A DNA stretch of 43,660 nt from Lentisphaeria bacterium. GTDB taxonomy: Bacteria > Verrucomicrobiota > Lentisphaeria > Victivallales > Victivallaceae. Position numbers and translations under genes: made by a program. Within the stretch, counting starts at the first letter, position 1; each line of letters opens with the position of its first letter. The notes below the pieces were generated by a model, which did not search any database, was not told the DNA's origin, and saw nothing but the letters and a program-made list of their open reading frames with translations. The DNA lies in NCBI GenBank assembly GCA_900768515.1, contig CAAGDG010000046.1, positions 1 through 43,660 on the forward strand, read 5' to 3'. Shown here piece after piece: positions 40,508 through 43,660 of this stretch.

Positions 40508-40539
40508 GATATTGCTGGATCCTTATGATGGTAAGTTGC

Positions 40540-42429
40540 TTAGAATGCGAATTCAATCTGTTTCGCGCCGGCTTTCCCGGTGTCGTCATTCTCCTGCGCA
40601 ATCTCCTTCAGAAATTCCGCAAGGGGCAGGGTGCGGATGCCGAATTTGGCCGCTTTTTTGAGCTTGGAACTCCCTTCCGCCGGATCGGCGGCGACCAGCA
40701 GCGTCAGCGATGCCGTCACGTCCGGGACCGGTTCATAACCGGCGGCGGCGGCGAGTTTTTCGTAGTAAGAGCGCTTTTCCGGCATCTTTCCGGTGAAGCA
40801 GATGGTCGGGCGCGCCCCCTCCGCCGGAACGGTCGTCGGAATCAGTCGGACCGCGGCGAGCAGCTCGTCGAGGTATTCCGACTGCGCGGCCAGCTCCGAA
40901 ACCAGCGCCCGGGCCCGTTCCGGTCCGATGCCGGGAATCGCGGCGAGCTCCTCCTCGTTCATCCCGCGCAGTTTTTCGAAATCACAGTGCGAGAAGATCA
41001 CCTTGGCCACGTTGGGGCCGATGTTCGGGATGTTCAGCGCCGCCAGCAGCTGGTAGTCGCGCACCACCCGCGCCTTCTGGATCTCTTCGACCAGGTTGGC
41101 CGCCGATTTTTCCGCGAATCCCTCCAGCCGGAGCAGATCCGTCACCTTGAGTTCGAAGAGATCGGAGAGGTGGCGGATTCCGGATTTTTCCATCAGCTTC
41201 CGGAGCGTCGGTTCTCCGAGATGCTCGATCCCGAGATTCCGGACCGCCGCGGCCAGCCGTTGCAGTTCGGTTTCGCGGCACTCCGGATTCGGGCAGCAGA
41301 GTTCCGGCCCCCGCCGCACCAGTTCCGCCCCGCATCCGGGACACCGGTCGATCAATGGGGAACGCCGCTCTCCCTCTCCCGGTTCCGACCCCACGATGTA
41401 GGGAATCACATCGCCGGCGCGCTCCACCGTCACGTAGTCGCCGATCCGGACTCCGAGTTCAAGCACGTTTTGCACATTGTGCAGCGTCGCCCGCCGGATC
41501 GTGGTTCCCGAGATCTCCACCGGTTCGAGCAGCGCTACCGGCGTCAGGCAGTTCTTCCCGAAGCTCCACTCCACCCCGGTCAGCCGGGTCCGGCGCCGGA
41601 TGTTGGTGAATTTGAAGGCGATCTCCCCCCGCGGATGGTGGGCGGTGTTCCCGAGCGATTCCCGGTAGACGGTGTCGGCCAGCTTGATCACCACCCCGTC
41701 CTGCGGATACGGCAGCGCGGCAAGTTCCGTCAGAAGCGATTCCCAGCGCGCCTTGAGTTCCGACAGCGGAAGCCGGTAGGAGATCAAGCTGTAATCGACC
41801 AGCGTGACTTTCGCCCCCTGCAGTTCCATTTCCGCAATCTCCTTGAGCCCCATGATCCCGGCGACCGCGTTGCGCGAATTCTTGTAGACGCCGCCGTCCC
41901 GCTTGCGGATGTGGCTGTAGAGCGTCCGGAAATCGTCGTCGCGAATCACCAGTTCCCCCCGCGCGGGACGGTCCGGCGGTCCCGTATAGCCCGGAGATTC
42001 CAGTTCGATCAGCGGCAGCTTGTCGGTCACGTCTTCCCCCTCCTCGCCGTCGCCGCGGGTCGACAGCACCCGGCCGTCATACCGCGCTGAAATCCCGTCA
42101 TATTTGGGCTGGACCAGCAGGGGCTCTTCCGGTGTCCGCGCATATTTGCCGGCCCACTCCAGAACCTCTTCCAGCGAGTACGCTTTGTCCAGTGAAAGCA
42201 TCGGCACCGGATGCCGGACCTTCCCGCTGCCCGCAACCGCCGGCGCGTAGACCCGCGTCAGAAGTTCGTTTTCAGGATCGAGCCGGCGCAGCGCCCGCAC
42301 CAGTTCGTCGTAACGGACGTCCGGAATCTCCGGCTCCCCCTGTTCCCAGTAGCGCCGGTTGTGGTATTCGATCAGCTCGATCAGCTCGTCGCGGCTCAGT
42401 TCCGCAGTGTTGAAGTTGACGGTGTCCAT
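40540..42429 (-). CDS. ligA: NAD-dependent DNA ligase
   Basis: A 629-residue LigA joining nicks in replication and repair. The adenylated Lys109 is in VQPKYDGISARYDG. The Ia domain has IEYHNRRYWEQGEPEIPDVRYDEL. The NTase domain has GELVIRDDDF and PQDGVVIKL, and an OB fold follows with HNVQNVLELGVRIGDYVTVERAGDVIPYI. A four-Cys zinc finger (CPGCG, CCPNPEC), helix-hairpin-helix repeats (NIPNIGPNVAKVIF, IPGIGPERARAL) and a C-terminal BRCT domain (ICFTGKMPEKRSYYEKLAAAAG) complete it. It is somewhat shorter than E. coli LigA. ATG 42429 with AGAGG upstream is preferred over the GTG at 42453. Confidence 0.93.
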   Translation of the reverse strand: MDTVNFNTAELSRDELIELIEYHNRRYWEQGEPEIPDVRYDELVRALRRLDPENELLTRVYAPAVAGSGKVRHPVPMLSLDKAYSLEEVLEWAGKYARTPEEPLLVQPKYDGISARYDGRVLSTRGDGEEGEDVTDKLPLIELESPGYTGPPDRPARGELVIRDDDFRTLYSHIRKRDGGVYKNSRNAVAGIMGLKEIAEMELQGAKVTLVDYSLISYRLPLSELKARWESLLTELAALPYPQDGVVIKLADTVYRESLGNTAHHPRGEIAFKFTNIRRRTRLTGVEWSFGKNCLTPVALLEPVEISGTTIRRATLHNVQNVLELGVRIGDYVTVERAGDVIPYIVGSEPGEGERRSPLIDRCPGCGAELVRRGPELCCPNPECRETELQRLAAAVRNLGIEHLGEPTLRKLMEKSGIRHLSDLFELKVTDLLRLEGFAEKSAANLVEEIQKARVVRDYQLLAALNIPNIGPNVAKVIFSHCDFEKLRGMNEEELAAIPGIGPERARALVSELAAQSEYLDELLAAVRLIPTTVPAEGARPTICFTGKMPEKRSYYEKLAAAAGYEPVPDVTASLTLLVAADPAEGSSKLKKAAKFGIRTLPLAEFLKEIAQENDDTGKAGAKQIEFAF

Positions 42430-42494
42430 CGGAATTGGCCTCTTTTCATGCACTTCCTGAATGTAGAATCTTATTTCGAAATATAACCGGGCTA

Positions 42495-42522
42495 TTGATT
42501 TTTTTCAAGAGCATGATATTTT
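42495..42522 (+). promoter_or_regulatory. Candidate asd promoter
   Basis: TTGATT (42495-42500), 16 bp, TATTTT (42517-42522), 55 bp before the ATG. A strong AAGGAGG Shine-Dalgarno lies about ten bases before the start codon. Confidence 0.5.
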
Positions 42523-42576
42523 AATAAAATGTGTATCCCGTTTTTTTTAATCGCTTTTTAAGGAGGTTTTTGTACC

Positions 42577-43581
42577 ATGGCCAGTGGTTTTAATGTCGCA
42601 GTCGCCGGAGCTACCGGCGCCGTCGGCGTCGAAATGATCAAGACGCTCGAAAAGCGCAATTTCCCCGTCCGGAACCTGAAGCTCCTCGCTTCAGCCCGTT
42701 CCGCCGGTAAAACCCTGAAATTCAAAGGAGAGGATGTCAAGGTCGAAGAGATGACCGAGAACTCCTTCCGCGGCGTCGATATCGCCCTCTTCAGCGCCGG
42801 CGGCGACATCTCCAAGGCATTCCGTCCCGCCGTGGTCGGTTCCGGCGCCATCATGATCGATAACTCCAGCGCCTTCCGCATGGAAGAGGATGTCCCGCTC
42901 GTCGTCCCCGAAGTCAACCCCGAGGACGTCAAGTGGAATAAGGGCGTGATCGCCAACCCCAACTGCACCACCGCCATCATGCTGGTCGCCGTCGCCCCGC
43001 TCCACCGCGCCAAGGGACTCAAGCGCCTCGTCGCCGCCACCTACCAGGCCGCTTCCGGCGCCGGCGCCAAGGGTATGCAGGAACTCCTCCTCCAGACCCG
43101 CCAGATCCTCAACGGTGAACCGATTGAACCCAAGGCTTTCGCCCACCGGATCGCATTCAACCTCATCCCGCATATCGACGTCTTCCAGGAGAACGGATAT
43201 ACCAAGGAAGAGCTGAAAATGCTCAACGAATCCCGCAAAATGCTCCACCTCCCGGAACTCATGATCAGCTGCACCTGCGTCCGCATTCCCGCTCTGCGCG
43301 CACACTCCGAGGCCCTGAACCTTGAGTTTGAAAACGAGATCACTCCCGAAGAGGCGCGCCAGATCCTCGCTGCCGCTCCCGGTGTTCAGCTCGTCGACGA
43401 TCCCGCCGCCAAGCGCTACCCGATGCCCGTGGATGCCACTGAAAAGTATGACGTCCTCGTCGGTCGTATCCGGCAGGATATCTCCCGCCATGACAAGCGC
43501 GGTCTCGATATCTTCGTCTCCGGCGACCAGCTCCTCAAAGGCGCCGCCTTGAACGCCGTTCAGATCGCCGAACTCCTCTGA
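42577..43581 (+). CDS. asd: Aspartate-semialdehyde dehydrogenase
   Basis: A 334-residue enzyme reducing aspartyl phosphate to the semialdehyde, feeding lysine/diaminopimelate, threonine and methionine synthesis. NADP-site VAVAGATGAVGVEMIKTLEKRNFPV is at the N-terminus. Cys130 in ANPNCTTA is the catalytic nucleophile, and TYQAASGAGAKGMQELL and VRIPALRAHSE are further family blocks. The length is normal. Its codons favour GCC, CTC, CGC and GTC over the GCG, CTG, CGG mix of its neighbours, which suggests high expression. It diverges from ligA and is followed by a strong terminator. Confidence 0.95.
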   Translation: MASGFNVAVAGATGAVGVEMIKTLEKRNFPVRNLKLLASARSAGKTLKFKGEDVKVEEMTENSFRGVDIALFSAGGDISKAFRPAVVGSGAIMIDNSSAFRMEEDVPLVVPEVNPEDVKWNKGVIANPNCTTAIMLVAVAPLHRAKGLKRLVAATYQAASGAGAKGMQELLLQTRQILNGEPIEPKAFAHRIAFNLIPHIDVFQENGYTKEELKMLNESRKMLHLPELMISCTCVRIPALRAHSEALNLEFENEITPEEARQILAAAPGVQLVDDPAAKRYPMPVDATEKYDVLVGRIRQDISRHDKRGLDIFVSGDQLLKGAALNAVQIAELL

Positions 43582-43614
43582 CTTACTTTCTTTTCGCAGA
43601 GAAAAGAAAGTAAG
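43582..43614 (+). terminator. Strong terminator hairpin after asd
   Basis: Perfect 14-bp arms CTTACTTTCTTTTC (43582-43595) and GAAAAGAAAGTAAG (43601-43614) flank a 5-nt loop, starting right after the stop codon. The stem is purine/pyrimidine-biased with no long T-run after it on the plus strand. The right arm begins a longer AAAGAAAAGC stretch. Confidence 0.7.
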
Positions 43615-43632
43615 CAAAGAAAAGCTGGGACC

Positions 43633-43651
43633 AAGGGGGCCGCGCCCCCTT
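43633..43651. repeat. GC-rich palindrome at the window end
   Basis: AAGGGGGC-CGC-GCCCCCTT is a perfect 8-bp hairpin with a 3-nt loop, 18 bp after the asd terminator. Together with the flanking TGACCCCCGC it looks like a dispersed intergenic repeat, though only one copy was seen in this window. Confidence 0.5.
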
Positions 43652-43660
43652 GACCCCCGC

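Noticed and set aside
42430..42576. Lysine riboswitch upstream of asd
   Set aside because: The gap is only 147 bp, shared with ligA, and shows none of the conserved stems of that riboswitch.
1..43660. CRISPR array, tRNA or rRNA genes, prophage or toxin-antitoxin module
   Set aside because: Looked for regularly spaced repeats, tRNA-like cloverleaf sequences and phage genes; none was found.

Overview
The window reads as chromosomal DNA of a Gram-negative, GC-rich bacterium of the PVC group, most likely a Lentisphaerota member such as a Victivallis relative. This is inferred from gene content, not from a database match. Supporting signs are lipopolysaccharide genes (lpxC, a fabZ-like gene, lptD, hldD), a prepilin-like protein starting FTLIELLVVIAIIAIL with a C-terminal H-X9-DG motif, several glycoside hydrolases, and mostly GC-ending codons.

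Layout. 1-1120: remnants of an IS4-type and an IS3-type transposase, one apparently nested in the other, abutting the promoter of a GT39-like glycosyltransferase (1327-2931). 2947-6940: a split-barrel lipoprotein, a four-domain CoA-disulfide reductase/rhodanese/TusA/DsrE2 fusion, and a coiled-coil HTH protein. 7274-9142: an apparently complete insertion sequence flanked by 11-bp repeats. 9558-15996: an HD hydrolase, then a sugar locus in which araC-GH42 diverges from an aldolase, D-lyxose/D-mannose isomerase and PfkB kinase operon. 16013-28635: housekeeping and envelope genes (miaA, lpxC, tandem fabZ, a CoA-transferase, marC, tilS, rdgB, an acyltransferase, lptD, hldD, an rsmB-like gene). 28605-31162: a DPM1-like GT2, a SanA/YdcF-like protein and a HAD phosphatase.

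The most interesting part is 31214-35253. Two near-identical inverted repeats (AATTAG-N6-CTAATT, resembling DtxR/IdeR iron boxes) flank the leader of a tightly packed six-gene operon. It encodes an exported FMN_bind protein with a flavinylation motif, a prepilin-like protein, a small exported protein, a polytopic membrane protein, an ExbB/TolQ-type channel and a DUF2149 protein. The ExbB-DUF2149 pair recalls hmuU-hmuV of Bacteroidota heme loci. I propose an iron-responsive envelope redox and energy-transduction system, not previously known to me in this combination.

35393-43660: a zinc-ribbon membrane protein, a TauE/SafE exporter with an esterase diverging from a GntR regulator across a 21-bp palindrome, a GH36 alpha-galactosidase-like enzyme, ligA and asd. 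The window ends in a strong terminator and a GC palindrome.

Promoters share one form: TTGnnn, a 16-18 bp spacer, then TATATT or TATAAT. They were recognised before GT39, lpxC, the acyltransferase, the HAD gene and the FMN_bind operon. No tRNA, rRNA or CRISPR array was seen.
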